Positions 33,195 to 42,179 of a DNA stretch of 64,000 bases are shown in pieces. This stretch comes from Terriglobales bacterium. Lineage in GTDB: Bacteria; Acidobacteriota; Terriglobia; Terriglobales; Acidobacteriaceae. The stretch's first letter is position 1; each line of letters opens with the position of its first letter. Position numbers and translations under genes: made by a program. The stretch lies in NCBI GenBank assembly GCA_025980765.1, contig JAICXB010000016.1, positions 1 through 64,000 on the forward strand, read 5' to 3'. The notes beneath the pieces were generated by a model. That model did no database searches. It was not told the origin of the DNA and worked only from the letters and a program-made list of their open reading frames with translations.

Positions 33195-35657
33195 TCAATG
33201 AAGCCCTGGTTCCGGATTAGGAAACAGGTCGCTGTTGCGCCCGAAGAGGATGTATCTCAGAGTCACTGAACAGCCCCCCACCGGACAGGTGCTTCCTGCG
33301 ACCGACTGGGTCACGCTGTAGCCGAGGGTTGCGTATCCCACGCCCTGTCCTGCCTGCGTCACCGGGCCCACGGCATTGCGCACGTCGAAGTAGTCGCCGT
33401 AGCGAACTGTCGACATCGCATTAGCTTCGGTTGCGTTGCTGCTGGTGGTTACGTAAATCTTGAAATCGCCGAGGAAGCCGACGGCGTTGTCGGCATACTT
33501 GCCGCCGCCGCCCCGCGCCAGCGAGAAGGCGACCTCGTCCTTGGCGGCAGGACCAGGCCGCCAATTCAGTCCAGGAGTGGCGAAGGCGAAGTTGGGGTTC
33601 CAGATATCGAACTCGTCGATTTGATTGAGAGCGTCGGCATCCAGCTTCTCCACCCTGACATAAGGAAATGCCCGATTGACGCTGGTGTCGCGTCCGGCAT
33701 CGAAGGCGAAGTACAGGAAGCGAGTGGGGAAAGCGCATCCTTCGGGCGGACATAGCGCCGGCTGCTCCGCATATGTTGCCCCAAGCACCGCGTGCGGAGC
33801 CTGGTTCCAGTCGAAGTTGTCGGGCGCGTTGGCCGTGTAGTCACATGGATTCGTGGCGACGTTCTTGCAATATAAAGTCACCTTGATGTCTTTGGGAGTG
33901 GGAACGAAGTCGGACGAATCCGGATCGGCGAAAACGCTCAGGGTGCTGGTGTCGGGCAGCGCTGCGAAATACATCGTATCCGGTGCCGATTGCGCGAAGT
34001 GAGCTTTGGCGAGGCCGTTCTTTACTCCCTGGTATTGAACGAGGGTGATGCTGGAGGCCGAGCCCGCCATGTCGTTCAGCGAGGCGCGAATAAACCAGCG
34101 CTTTGCCGAGTAGATCTGCTGTCCGATTACATTACCTTGCGCATTCTTTGCGGGGTTCCAGAAGCCGTTGTCCACACTGATGTACAGCCAGTCATTGGAA
34201 AATGCCAGATCGGGATAATCCATCCAGTCGGTCACGATGGTGTCGCCGAGTGTGGTAGGAGTGATGTCGAACCATCTCCAGGCATGAAGGAAATCGGCCC
34301 CGGCGTGCTCCGGCGTCGTGTAGGCAATGCGCAGCCGGTTTTGACCTTTTTGTGTAAGGCCGCCCACGACTACATTCGGGGACCAGTACTGCAGGAGCCA
34401 CACCATCAGATTGCGTGCGGGAATGTAGTGCAGCACCTGGTCGCAACAAACCCCGCCATCACTCTCCGGGAAAAAGTCAATACGACTGGGGCGTCCCGGA
34501 TCGGTGAAGCCATTCGCCTTGGTGAGCTGCACGGTTGTAAACGTTTTGCCGAAGTCGGTAGAGTAGGCGACCGCCGTGTTGGAGGTGATCATGACGAAGC
34601 CGCCGGGGGTCGCGCCGGCTGCGCTGGGATCGGGAGGCAATCCGGTGATCGTGCCGCCATTCTGATTGCGCAGAAACACCACATCGTTGGGGCTGCCTGC
34701 GGGCGGAGGAGTTTGATCGTTGGGGCTGCCGGCCAGCAACTCGTCGAGGATGCTCGAAATAGGCGGAGTGACGAAAAGATTTCGCGGCCTTCCTAAAGGG
34801 GGAAAATAACGATTTTCGTCGGCGTTCGGCTCATCGTCGGGCGGATGAAACAACGGAGCAGCTGGAAACAAAGCTGTGTCGGCGGTGAATGAGGCGACGG
34901 TGGTGACGGACTTGGGCGTGCCGCCATTGCTCGGCGGTGGCGGGCTGACCAAAGCTTGCGCCTGGAAGGGGCAAGCGACGCCTTCAAAGCTGTAAGTGCC
35001 ATTGACGGTGAGCGGAAATATTGACGTGCCGTCGAGAGAAGTGAATTGCGCGCTCAGTTGCTGGGTGTCGTCGGAGTCGAGATCGCCGGCGGAGTAGGAA
35101 AACGGCGTGGGTCCAAAATAGCTGCCGTTTCCTGCTTGCATTCCCGTTATGGAAACGCTATCTGCCGCAGCGTTTCCCTGGTTCTGCAGCGGGATCGAGA
35201 GCGAAACCGTTCCGTTGTCCCAGATTGAGGAGAGCACTCCCGGCGAATCAGAGATCTGCAGCGCAGCAAACGAGGAGCATTCCACGGAAATGGTAAGGAA
35301 TGACCCGGGGGCCGAATTCAACTGAACCGTGAGCTGATCGCTATCCTGTAAACCCACGGGCAGAACGAGCTTGTCCACATTCTGGTTGAAATTCTGTGTG
35401 CCCAGCAGTTGTGTGCCATTCAGGGACACCGAGGCGCTGCTGACGCGATTGGAACCATCCGGGTTTCCATTCGTCACGATAAGCTGGCATGTTCCAGTGC
35501 CACAGCGCGGGAAGCTATCAGTAAAGTTTTGCGCCGGGCCGGCGACGCGCGTGTATCGTTTCGGGCCAAACGTGGACGCGGCTTGCGCAGTTGTGAAAGC
35601 TGCGCAGATCATAAACACGCAGCCGGCCAGCAGGATCGATGAATATCTTGAAGGCAT
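33195..35657 (-). CDS. Large exported protein with BNR/sialidase-like propeller features
   Basis: An 820-residue secreted protein: signal peptide ~1-26 (ending AQA/A), then a beta-rich N-terminal ~250 residues (NLVLPVGLQDSDQLTVQL-type segments), a Pro-rich linker (PPPPSNGG), and a C-terminal half with exo-repeat-like pieces (VAYSTDFGKTFTTVQLTK) of the kind seen in BNR/sortilin propellers. Catalytic residues of sialidases were not recognised. GAGGAG lies seven bases before the ATG. It sits between the two-component genes and the giant repeat protein on the same strand. Confidence 0.72.
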   Translation of the reverse strand: MPSRYSSILLAGCVFMICAAFTTAQAASTFGPKRYTRVAGPAQNFTDSFPRCGTGTCQLIVTNGNPDGSNRVSSASVSLNGTQLLGTQNFNQNVDKLVLPVGLQDSDQLTVQLNSAPGSFLTISVECSSFAALQISDSPGVLSSIWDNGTVSLSIPLQNQGNAAADSVSITGMQAGNGSYFGPTPFSYSAGDLDSDDTQQLSAQFTSLDGTSIFPLTVNGTYSFEGVACPFQAQALVSPPPPSNGGTPKSVTTVASFTADTALFPAAPLFHPPDDEPNADENRYFPPLGRPRNLFVTPPISSILDELLAGSPNDQTPPPAGSPNDVVFLRNQNGGTITGLPPDPSAAGATPGGFVMITSNTAVAYSTDFGKTFTTVQLTKANGFTDPGRPSRIDFFPESDGGVCCDQVLHYIPARNLMVWLLQYWSPNVVVGGLTQKGQNRLRIAYTTPEHAGADFLHAWRWFDITPTTLGDTIVTDWMDYPDLAFSNDWLYISVDNGFWNPAKNAQGNVIGQQIYSAKRWFIRASLNDMAGSASSITLVQYQGVKNGLAKAHFAQSAPDTMYFAALPDTSTLSVFADPDSSDFVPTPKDIKVTLYCKNVATNPCDYTANAPDNFDWNQAPHAVLGATYAEQPALCPPEGCAFPTRFLYFAFDAGRDTSVNRAFPYVRVEKLDADALNQIDEFDIWNPNFAFATPGLNWRPGPAAKDEVAFSLARGGGGKYADNAVGFLGDFKIYVTTSSNATEANAMSTVRYGDYFDVRNAVGPVTQAGQGVGYATLGYSVTQSVAGSTCPVGGCSVTLRYILFGRNSDLFPNPEPGLH

Positions 35658-35843
35658 CTTACACTCCTCGGTGAAATCGGTGATGGATTGCGGGGAGACG
35701 GCAAATCGAAATCGTCAGAGCTGGATTTGTGCGGGAATGTTTTAGCAGTCCCGATGCTGCGCGTGTAACTACATAAGCAGGTAGGTGGGACGAGTGCCGC
35801 TGGAAGATACGAAGCTTTGTTGCTGCGCAGCTTCGAAGCTAGA

Positions 35844-36521
35844 TCACACAATGTGTTCGCGCAGCGCTTTGGCCACGGCTTCGCTTTTGGAGTGGACGTG
35901 CAACTTCCCGTAGATGTTCTTAAGGTGAAATGCGACGGTATTGATGGAGATGTTCATCTGGTCGGCGGCGGTTTTGTAGTGATGGCCTTCGACAAGTAGC
36001 TTGAGCAGTTCGGATTCCTGTTGTGTGAGCCTGTAATCCGCGCGTTCCGGCGGCCGGAAAGTGCGGAAGAGATAAATCACGCGGCGGGCGACCTCGGGCG
36101 ACATGGGACCACCACCGTCGGCAGCTTCGCGCATCGATTCCAGCAGGCGAGCCGGAGGCGTATTTTTCAGCAAGTACCCCGAGGCGCCGGCGCAGAGTGC
36201 CTCGAAGATGCGGTCGTCATCGTCATAGACGGTGAGAGCCAGAATGGGAATCCCGGGAAGCCGCTCACGCAGCACCCGAATCCCTTCGATGCCGGACATG
36301 CCCGGTAATCCCAAATCGGTGAGTATCAGATCGGGCTGAGCGCGATCGATTCGGCTCAGCGTTTCTTCCATACTGGCATAGCTGGCTGCGCAGACAAATC
36401 CTGCACTGCCGCGGATGAGCGTTCCCAGTCCTTCCCGCACCTCGCGCTGGTCTTCGATAATGACGACGCGCAGGTCGTTGGCAATCGGGCGTGGGGCAGT
36501 GGAGGTCATGGAATTCGCCAT
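35844..36521 (-). CDS. NarL/LuxR-family response regulator
   Basis: A 225-residue two-domain regulator. The receiver has VVIIEDQREV and phospho-acceptor LILTDLGLPGMSGIEG, with the switch Lys in GYLLKNTPP. The C-terminal LuxR HTH is LTQQESELLKLLVEGHHYKT...MNISINTVAFHLKNIYGKLH. It lies ~220 bases after the sensor kinase gene on the same strand, so the two form a likely pair. The genes for the two large exported proteins follow. ATGs at 36521 and 36509 are both possible starts. Confidence 0.95.
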   Translation of the reverse strand: MANSMTSTAPRPIANDLRVVIIEDQREVREGLGTLIRGSAGFVCAASYASMEETLSRIDRAQPDLILTDLGLPGMSGIEGIRVLRERLPGIPILALTVYDDDDRIFEALCAGASGYLLKNTPPARLLESMREAADGGGPMSPEVARRVIYLFRTFRPPERADYRLTQQESELLKLLVEGHHYKTAADQMNISINTVAFHLKNIYGKLHVHSKSEAVAKALREHIV

Positions 36522-36568
36522 TGGCGGCTACCGAGGTTTCAAATCCCGACTCATCGACGTGAGTTACA

Positions 36569-36668
36569 GAATTGTCATTCCGAAGCGCCGAATTTTGGCG
36601 CAAGGAATCCGCTGTCTCGACCGACGCCAGGAAAGCAGATCCCTCGCTTCGCTTCTGGAGGACAATTC
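36569..36668. repeat. REP-like 100-bp inverted repeat
   Basis: The ends GAATTGTC and GACAATTC are perfect inverted repeats. Inside, one arm has tcattccgaagcgc...ggaatccgctgt and the other aaagcagatccctcgcttcg. The same design, in the opposite order, occurs at 52598-52691. It lies between the kinase and regulator genes. Confidence 0.7.
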
Positions 36669-36738
36669 GTAGGAGGTCTCACGATACTTTCCTTAGAAGC
36701 TCCGCAGCCTAGCACCTTAGCAGCTCAACCACACCTAC

Positions 36739-39700
36739 CTATTCGCGTAGGTGAGCCGCCGCACTGGTAGCGATTGTGACATGCACGACCGTGTTCTTCC
36801 CATTTTCGTTTCTCACTTGGCAGACGCCGCCAAGACGTTCGGCGCGGCGGCGCATGCTGGCGAGCCCCTCGCCATTGGACATCTGCGCGGGATCGAATCC
36901 TGCGCCATTGTCAGAGACACGGAGCGAGATGCTTCCGTCAGCAATGCGAAAGTCAATTTCTACTTCGCTACATCGGGCATGACGGGCGGCGTTGTTGACC
37001 GCCTCTTTGAAAATCAGGAATACGTCGCGACGAATGTCGGCCCTCAACTTGATGTCCTGCTCTTCGCTGGGAGCGCGGAAGGTGAGCCGGATTCCGCGGG
37101 TGGTGAACACCTGTTCGGCGTGTTGCCGCATGCGCCGCACCAGATCGAGCAAATGGTCTCGTTGCGGGTTGATGGCCCACACGATGTCGCTCATGGAAGA
37201 AACCGATTCCCGCGAGATGCGGGCGATCGCCGACAGCGAATCGCCATCCGACATGGCTTCGGCTTTTTCCTGGCCAAGCTGCTGCCGCGCGACCTCGCTC
37301 AGGATTGCGATCTTGGTCAGGTTGGAGCCGATGTCGTCATGCAGGTCGGTCGCGATGCGGGTACGAAGATTGGCAATTGCCAGCACCTGAGCCATGCGGT
37401 AACGGTATGCCGCCCAGGCGGTGGCGGCGACGCACGTAGCAACCAGCATGAGGAACCACCAACGCTGCCAAACCGGGGCTAGTACGGTGAACGTTATCGT
37501 CGCCGGTTCCGTGCTCGGGACGTCATTAGAGGTAATTGCCCGCACCTGAAACCGATAATGTCCAGAAGCCAGGCCGGCGAGACTGACCGCGCGCTGCTGG
37601 CTGGGCGCGCTCCACTCGCCATTCTGCAGCCGGTATTGATATCGCAGGATCTCTCCGGGAGTGAAATCGAGTCCCACGAAATCGATCTGCATTCGGTTTT
37701 GATCGGAGGACAGGCCTGGTAAAGCGAGGCTGCGTTCCCCAAACGGGAATACCCTGTTCAGACCGGCCATCGTAACGCCGCTCAGGAAAATTGGCGGGGC
37801 CGACGCGATTCCATCGTTGGCGGGAACTACTTTCGAAATTCCTCCGGTCATTCCGAACCACAGCGCACCTGTATGGTCGCGATAGGCAGCCCGAAAGAGT
37901 CCGGGAGCCAATCCATCAGCCGTGGTGAAGTGCTTCACTCGCCCGGTTTCAGGGTCGAGCCGGTCGAGCCCGCGGCCCGTCCCCGTATACAAGCGGCCGT
38001 AGAGATCTTCCGCGAGGACTTCAATCCGATTGCTGGATATGCCCTGAGCCGTAGTGTAGGACTTGAAAACTGGGTGCTCCGCATTTGTGTCGTCAATGCG
38101 GATTAATCCACTCCTCGATGATGCCAGCCACAGCCGCCCAGCGTGGTCAACCAGCAGATTCGAGATGAGGCCAGGGGGGAGGCCGTCGTTGCTTCCGAAC
38201 CATACAAAGTGTTCACTTGCATATCGTGCCAGGACGCCGTTGAAGCCGATCCATACTTGGCCCTGCAGGTCTTCTGCGAAGGACCGAGGCAGGTCCTGAG
38301 CGAGGGCTGGAAGGCCGGGAACATCAGCCAGGTTCGTCCACTTGCCAGTCGCGCGCTCCCAACGGGCGAAGCCATTTCCTTTCACATCGAGAGTAGAAAC
38401 CCAGATATTTCCGCGCGAGTCTTCGAAAATGCGGAACGCTTGCGCGCCGGGCAGTCCGTCTCGAGTCGTGTATGTGGCGAGTGCGGGCGCAGACGCGGCA
38501 TCGGCAAAATTCTTCAACGCAGGTAAACGGACAACGCCCCTGCCACTTCCAAGCCACCACTTGCCGTCGCCAGCGCGCAGCGTCACATGCTCCATCACCC
38601 AGCCGGGAGCACCAGCCAATGCCGCCGCGTCGAAGCCGCTAAAACGCTTCCCATTCAACCGGCCAAAGTAATGGTATGGGATTTTATCCTGGAATGTACC
38701 TTTGCCTGCCACCGCGCCTTTCACGCAAAGCGCACCTTCGCCGTCTTCAAAGATCGAGTTAACGCTCGCCACGCCATCATCTTCCCCATAACTGACGAAA
38801 CCCTCGCGGGCTAGCTTCATCAGTCCTGACGTATTGGTGCCCATCCAGAGATTGCCGCTCGCATCCTCGTTTAAGGCGGTGATCTCGCGATAGCTCAATC
38901 CATTCGCGGTGGTGTAGAGCCTGAATTTCTCAGCGCCGCTGGCGTCGGGAGAGAATTCGATCAGCCCAAGGTTGCTTGCGATCCAGAATCGATGGTCCGA
39001 CGTTTCGAGCAACTGAAAGACCCACGAGGTTGGCAGTACGTCGCGAGGGTCATAGCTTCGTAGAACCACGACCGGTCGCTGCGCATTGCCAGAGGAGAAC
39101 TGGAAGAAGCCGGCGCGGCGTGTGGCCGCCCACAAACGGCCCAGATGATCACGCATGAGCCCTTGGATTAGGTCATCCGACAAGCCATCGGCCCGCGTAG
39201 CTCGTGTGCTCTTGCCGTCGAGAGAATGGTGAAACAATCCGGCGAAAGTAGCGATCCATAAGGAACCATCGCCATCTTCCATCAGATCGGTGACGGCAGC
39301 CTGCTCGGAAAATTGAAGCGGAATTCCGACATCCACCGCGCGCAGAATGGGCCGGCCGCTAACCTCATCCAGGCGAAACAATCCCCGATCAGTACCACAC
39401 CAGATTGTCCCGCTATTGTCCTGCCGCAGAACTGTGACACTGTGAGCGCGCGGCCCCTGATCTTCGAATGCAATGATCGTGAAATCAGACTGTTTCTGCA
39501 GGGTTTCGCGCGGATTGTTTGGGGAAAGACTGGCCGGGGCGCCATCAGGATCGAAGCGCGCGAGACCTCCAGCCGTAGCTACCCAATATCGCCCATCGCG
39601 GCTCTCCAAAAGGTCGTTAGTATTGCCTTGCGGCAGCCCCTGCTCTACACCGAAATTCGTGAACGTATAGCCGTCGAAACGGGAAAGGCCGTCGGCGGTG

Positions 39701-40002
39701 CAGATCCATAAAAAACCGCGCGAGTCACGCACGATGCGATTTACGGTATTGTGCGGCAAGCCATCAGCAGTGGTGTAAAACTTCAGCGGCAACCGTTCTG
39801 CAAATGCCAGCGTGGAAGCGCAATATGCCCAGAAAAACACAACGGATGCGACGCGGGTACGTCGCCATATCAGTGTCCTGCCAACGGGTTGTCTAAAAAC
39901 CACGGCGTATCTCCCGGCCCTGAGGAGTCGAAACACTATACGCCAGAGAAAGCCGAAAGAGTGCAACGGAAATCCCATGCCGCGGCTGGAAATCCGCGGC
40001 AT
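36739..40002 (-). CDS. Sensor histidine kinase with periplasmic beta-propeller and Y_Y_Y domain
   Basis: A 1087-residue membrane kinase. A signal/anchor helix lies at ~50-70. Residues ~75-740 contain many two-component-propeller (Reg_prop) units such as GLPHNTVNRIVRDSRGFLWI and GLPQGNTNDLLESRDGRYWV. A Y_Y_Y domain (~760-830, LRYQYRLQNGEWSAPSQQ) leads to a membrane helix (WWFLMLVATCVAATAWAAY). The cytoplasmic part has a HisKA_3 domain with phospho-accepting His in DLHDDIGSNLTK (~residue 887) and a HATPase with NNAARHA, DNGAGFD and GLASMRRRAERLGG. It resembles the sensor half of Bacteroidetes hybrid systems for sensing saccharides. The cognate regulator is probably the next gene. Confidence 0.94.
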   Translation of the reverse strand: MPRISSRGMGFPLHSFGFLWRIVFRLLRAGRYAVVFRQPVGRTLIWRRTRVASVVFFWAYCASTLAFAERLPLKFYTTADGLPHNTVNRIVRDSRGFLWICTADGLSRFDGYTFTNFGVEQGLPQGNTNDLLESRDGRYWVATAGGLARFDPDGAPASLSPNNPRETLQKQSDFTIIAFEDQGPRAHSVTVLRQDNSGTIWCGTDRGLFRLDEVSGRPILRAVDVGIPLQFSEQAAVTDLMEDGDGSLWIATFAGLFHHSLDGKSTRATRADGLSDDLIQGLMRDHLGRLWAATRRAGFFQFSSGNAQRPVVVLRSYDPRDVLPTSWVFQLLETSDHRFWIASNLGLIEFSPDASGAEKFRLYTTANGLSYREITALNEDASGNLWMGTNTSGLMKLAREGFVSYGEDDGVASVNSIFEDGEGALCVKGAVAGKGTFQDKIPYHYFGRLNGKRFSGFDAAALAGAPGWVMEHVTLRAGDGKWWLGSGRGVVRLPALKNFADAASAPALATYTTRDGLPGAQAFRIFEDSRGNIWVSTLDVKGNGFARWERATGKWTNLADVPGLPALAQDLPRSFAEDLQGQVWIGFNGVLARYASEHFVWFGSNDGLPPGLISNLLVDHAGRLWLASSRSGLIRIDDTNAEHPVFKSYTTAQGISSNRIEVLAEDLYGRLYTGTGRGLDRLDPETGRVKHFTTADGLAPGLFRAAYRDHTGALWFGMTGGISKVVPANDGIASAPPIFLSGVTMAGLNRVFPFGERSLALPGLSSDQNRMQIDFVGLDFTPGEILRYQYRLQNGEWSAPSQQRAVSLAGLASGHYRFQVRAITSNDVPSTEPATITFTVLAPVWQRWWFLMLVATCVAATAWAAYRYRMAQVLAIANLRTRIATDLHDDIGSNLTKIAILSEVARQQLGQEKAEAMSDGDSLSAIARISRESVSSMSDIVWAINPQRDHLLDLVRRMRQHAEQVFTTRGIRLTFRAPSEEQDIKLRADIRRDVFLIFKEAVNNAARHARCSEVEIDFRIADGSISLRVSDNGAGFDPAQMSNGEGLASMRRRAERLGGVCQVRNENGKNTVVHVTIATSAAAHLRE

Positions 40003-40074
40003 GGGGATTGTGGCGATTCGCCCAAGCGCTGCTGCTTTACCGGAAGCGCGGCGAGCCAGTCAGCAAAGCATGAA

Positions 40075-40587
40075 CTACCAGTCCGGAAACCTGGCGCGGA
40101 TCTGCTCGTAGAGTGAGGAAGTGCTCCCATGTTTTTTGTGATAGTTGAGCACTTGGCGTTCCCGTCCTGAAGGCCAGGGTGCCCCCGAACGCATGGCTGT
40201 GGGCAGGACAAGATCGACTTCGCCCAGGTTCTGAATGCGATCGCGGGAGAGCGCAATGTATTCTCCGCTGGGCGCTACACGGGCGAGTATGTGATTTTTT
40301 CTGCGCCGCAATGAGTTCTTCTCGGCTTTGAAGGTTTTTTCCTGCCCTTGAAAATTGCGGTAACGAATCTCCACGCCCTCTTGCGGTATGAAGCCTGACT
40401 TTCCGCGCACCGAACTTTGCGCTGCTTGTGAAGGTTGCTGAGCGGCAGGCTGTTCCTGCCTTCCCAGACTGGGATCGAAATATTGGCACGCCGGGTTCGG
40501 ACAGCGAGTTTCAATCGGGGTGACGCGGGCGCCCTTGGCGCCGCAAGCCGGGCATTTTTTGCCAAAGAGACTGTCGAGAAATCCCAT
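40075..40587 (-). CDS. Zinc-ribbon protein with WYL-like C-terminal domain
   Basis: A 170-residue protein. The N-terminus has two CxxC-type pairs (KKCPACGAK and RCPNPACQYF) that should bind zinc. A Gln/Pro/Ala-rich linker (~55-75) follows. The C-terminal ~95 residues (VEIRYRNFQGQEKTFKAEK ... SGEYIALSRDRIQNLGEV) resemble the WYL sensor fold. The start at ATG 40587 (MGFLDSLFGKKC) is chosen over longer frames because the domain begins there. The function is unknown. It lies downstream of the reverse transcriptase gene, separated by a terminator. Confidence 0.68.
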   Translation of the reverse strand: MGFLDSLFGKKCPACGAKGARVTPIETRCPNPACQYFDPSLGRQEQPAAQQPSQAAQSSVRGKSGFIPQEGVEIRYRNFQGQEKTFKAEKNSLRRRKNHILARVAPSGEYIALSRDRIQNLGEVDLVLPTAMRSGAPWPSGRERQVLNYHKKHGSTSSLYEQIRARFPDW

Positions 40588-40624
40588 GATTAGCTCCGCG
40601 ATCAGACGCTCAAGGGGACGGCTG

Positions 40625-40656
40625 GAAAAAACGAACCAAGGCTTTAGCCTCTGGTT
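40625..40656 (-). terminator. Rho-independent terminator of the reverse transcriptase gene
   Basis: Read on the minus strand, AACCAGAGGCT-AA-AGCCTTGGTT is a ten-pair stem with one bulged G and a two-base loop, followed by cgtttttt. It lies ~80 bases after the reverse transcriptase stop and before the zinc-ribbon gene. Confidence 0.75.
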
Positions 40657-40735
40657 ATTCCATAACACCCATCTACAGGCGGCCACCCTCTCTCACGGGC
40701 ACTTGCAGCCGCTGCTTCTGGGCCTGAAGAGAAGA

Positions 40736-42115
40736 TCAGCTCGCGTTTGCGCTGCGAACCAATCTGGCAGCCGTCCCCTTGAACGCCCGAGTAGACTTTT
40801 CCCGCCGCCACACGAAAAACGGGCTTTCAATTTTTCCATTGCGAATCATTCGACGGCGATGCGCCAGAGACGGCAGCCCCATCTCCCGCAACTGCGCGAA
40901 GGTGATTCGGCGAAAGTGCCCCTTCTTATGACCTCCGAACGACAGACTCAGGACCTCTTCCGCCAGCCAGCGGTCGAGAATCCGCAGTTGCTCCTCGGCG
41001 TCAACGTGCTTGAGATAATAATCGAGAATCGCCACATTACGAACGCTGTTGCCGACGACCTCCGCGGCAATTGCCGACAGCAATCGGGCGCGCTCCTCAG
41101 GAACTCGTACCGGCTTCCATTGCCTGCGTCTACGACGAAATGCGAAACGAAACAGGTTCTGGATCTTACGCGTTTTATCGCGCGACAGCGCCACGCCTCC
41201 ATCCGCTCGAAATAACAAGCCAAGATGCCGGAACTCGTGGGCCTGCTCAAACCCACTATGAATCACGGACGTTCTCATCACGAAGTTTGCCTGCTGACTG
41301 CTCTTGCTCTGCAGCCCAAGGACATTCAATGTGCACTGAATGGTTTGCTCACAAGCCGTTGCCGATTCTGGGCTTTGGCAGAGTACAAGAACGTCGTCCG
41401 CATAACGAAAGAAGCGGGAATGCGGGGCGCAGGCTTCGAGAGCGCGATCCAACTGAGTGAGATAGATGTTGGCCAGAACACAGGCGCTGGCGCAACCAAA
41501 TGGCACGCCAACGGTTGCGCGGACCAGCTCCTCACCCTCCCGATACAGGAAGTGAACGCGCTGCTCGATCAGGCGAAAGAGGTAATCGTTGCGGTCAACA
41601 AGTGAAGCGATGCTTTCGATCAGTAACTCGTGATTGATCGACGGAAAGAAGTTGGAGATATCGCGCTTGAGCACGTAGATCGGGCCGGCATATGAGCGCA
41701 AGTTGCGGGAAATCGAAGTCTGGCAACGATCCAGTCCGAAGAGCCGATCGCGATAGGCATAGGAGTTCGCCGAAAACCAGCGATTCAGGTTGAAGTTCAG
41801 GATCCGGTAAAGCAGCAAGTCCACAATCCGCTCTTCCCATGGAGGAATGTAGAGCGTGCGATGTTTACCGTTAAAGTTGTACTTGAGCGCCAGAGAAGGA
41901 CGAAATTCAAAGCTCTGCCGCTGTAAAGAGCGATGGATCGTATCCAGGCCGTGCAGCCCGTGTTCGGCAAAGTCGTAGAGAGTCCGGCCGTCGGTGGAGC
42001 GCCCCAGGGCTTTGCGCCAGTGGAACAGAGGCTTGGAATAGACGCGGATCGCGGCCTTGTATAGCTCCGCCTCGGAGTACACCGATTTCCATTGCAGCAA
42101 AGGCCTGTCGGACAT
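40736..42115 (-). CDS. Stand-alone reverse transcriptase of unassigned class
   Basis: A 459-residue protein with an RT palm: LYIPPWEERIVDLLLYRIL (about residues 88-106), catalytic Asp in KRDISNFFPSINHELL (D~152), GVPFGCASACVLANIYLTQL (~203-222) and RYADDVLVLC with the Asp pair at ~240-241. A later LGLLFRADG...LSRDKTRKI segment and a basic RRRRRQWK patch may be the thumb. The usual GxPQGxxxSP is GVPFGCASA, unlike typical group II intron RTs, and the IGNLTSQ of DGR RTs is absent. No maturase/HNH domain, no C-type lectin target, no Cas genes. It could belong to the retron/'unknown group' defence RTs. The ATG at 42115 is used; GTG 42127 would add four residues. Confidence 0.9.
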   Translation of the reverse strand: MSDRPLLQWKSVYSEAELYKAAIRVYSKPLFHWRKALGRSTDGRTLYDFAEHGLHGLDTIHRSLQRQSFEFRPSLALKYNFNGKHRTLYIPPWEERIVDLLLYRILNFNLNRWFSANSYAYRDRLFGLDRCQTSISRNLRSYAGPIYVLKRDISNFFPSINHELLIESIASLVDRNDYLFRLIEQRVHFLYREGEELVRATVGVPFGCASACVLANIYLTQLDRALEACAPHSRFFRYADDVLVLCQSPESATACEQTIQCTLNVLGLQSKSSQQANFVMRTSVIHSGFEQAHEFRHLGLLFRADGGVALSRDKTRKIQNLFRFAFRRRRRQWKPVRVPEERARLLSAIAAEVVGNSVRNVAILDYYLKHVDAEEQLRILDRWLAEEVLSLSFGGHKKGHFRRITFAQLREMGLPSLAHRRRMIRNGKIESPFFVWRREKSTRAFKGTAARLVRSANAS

Positions 42116-42179
42116 TTGAGTGCACACAGCCGGGAATGCTTTTTATCACCAAACTGCCGCTAGCCGCAACGGCTGCGAT

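Noticed and set aside
40736-42115. Diversity-generating retroelement or group II intron
   Set aside because: No template/variable repeat pair, no C-type-lectin gene, no IGNLTSQ motif, no maturase or HNH domain, and no intron-like RNA ends around the RT gene were seen.
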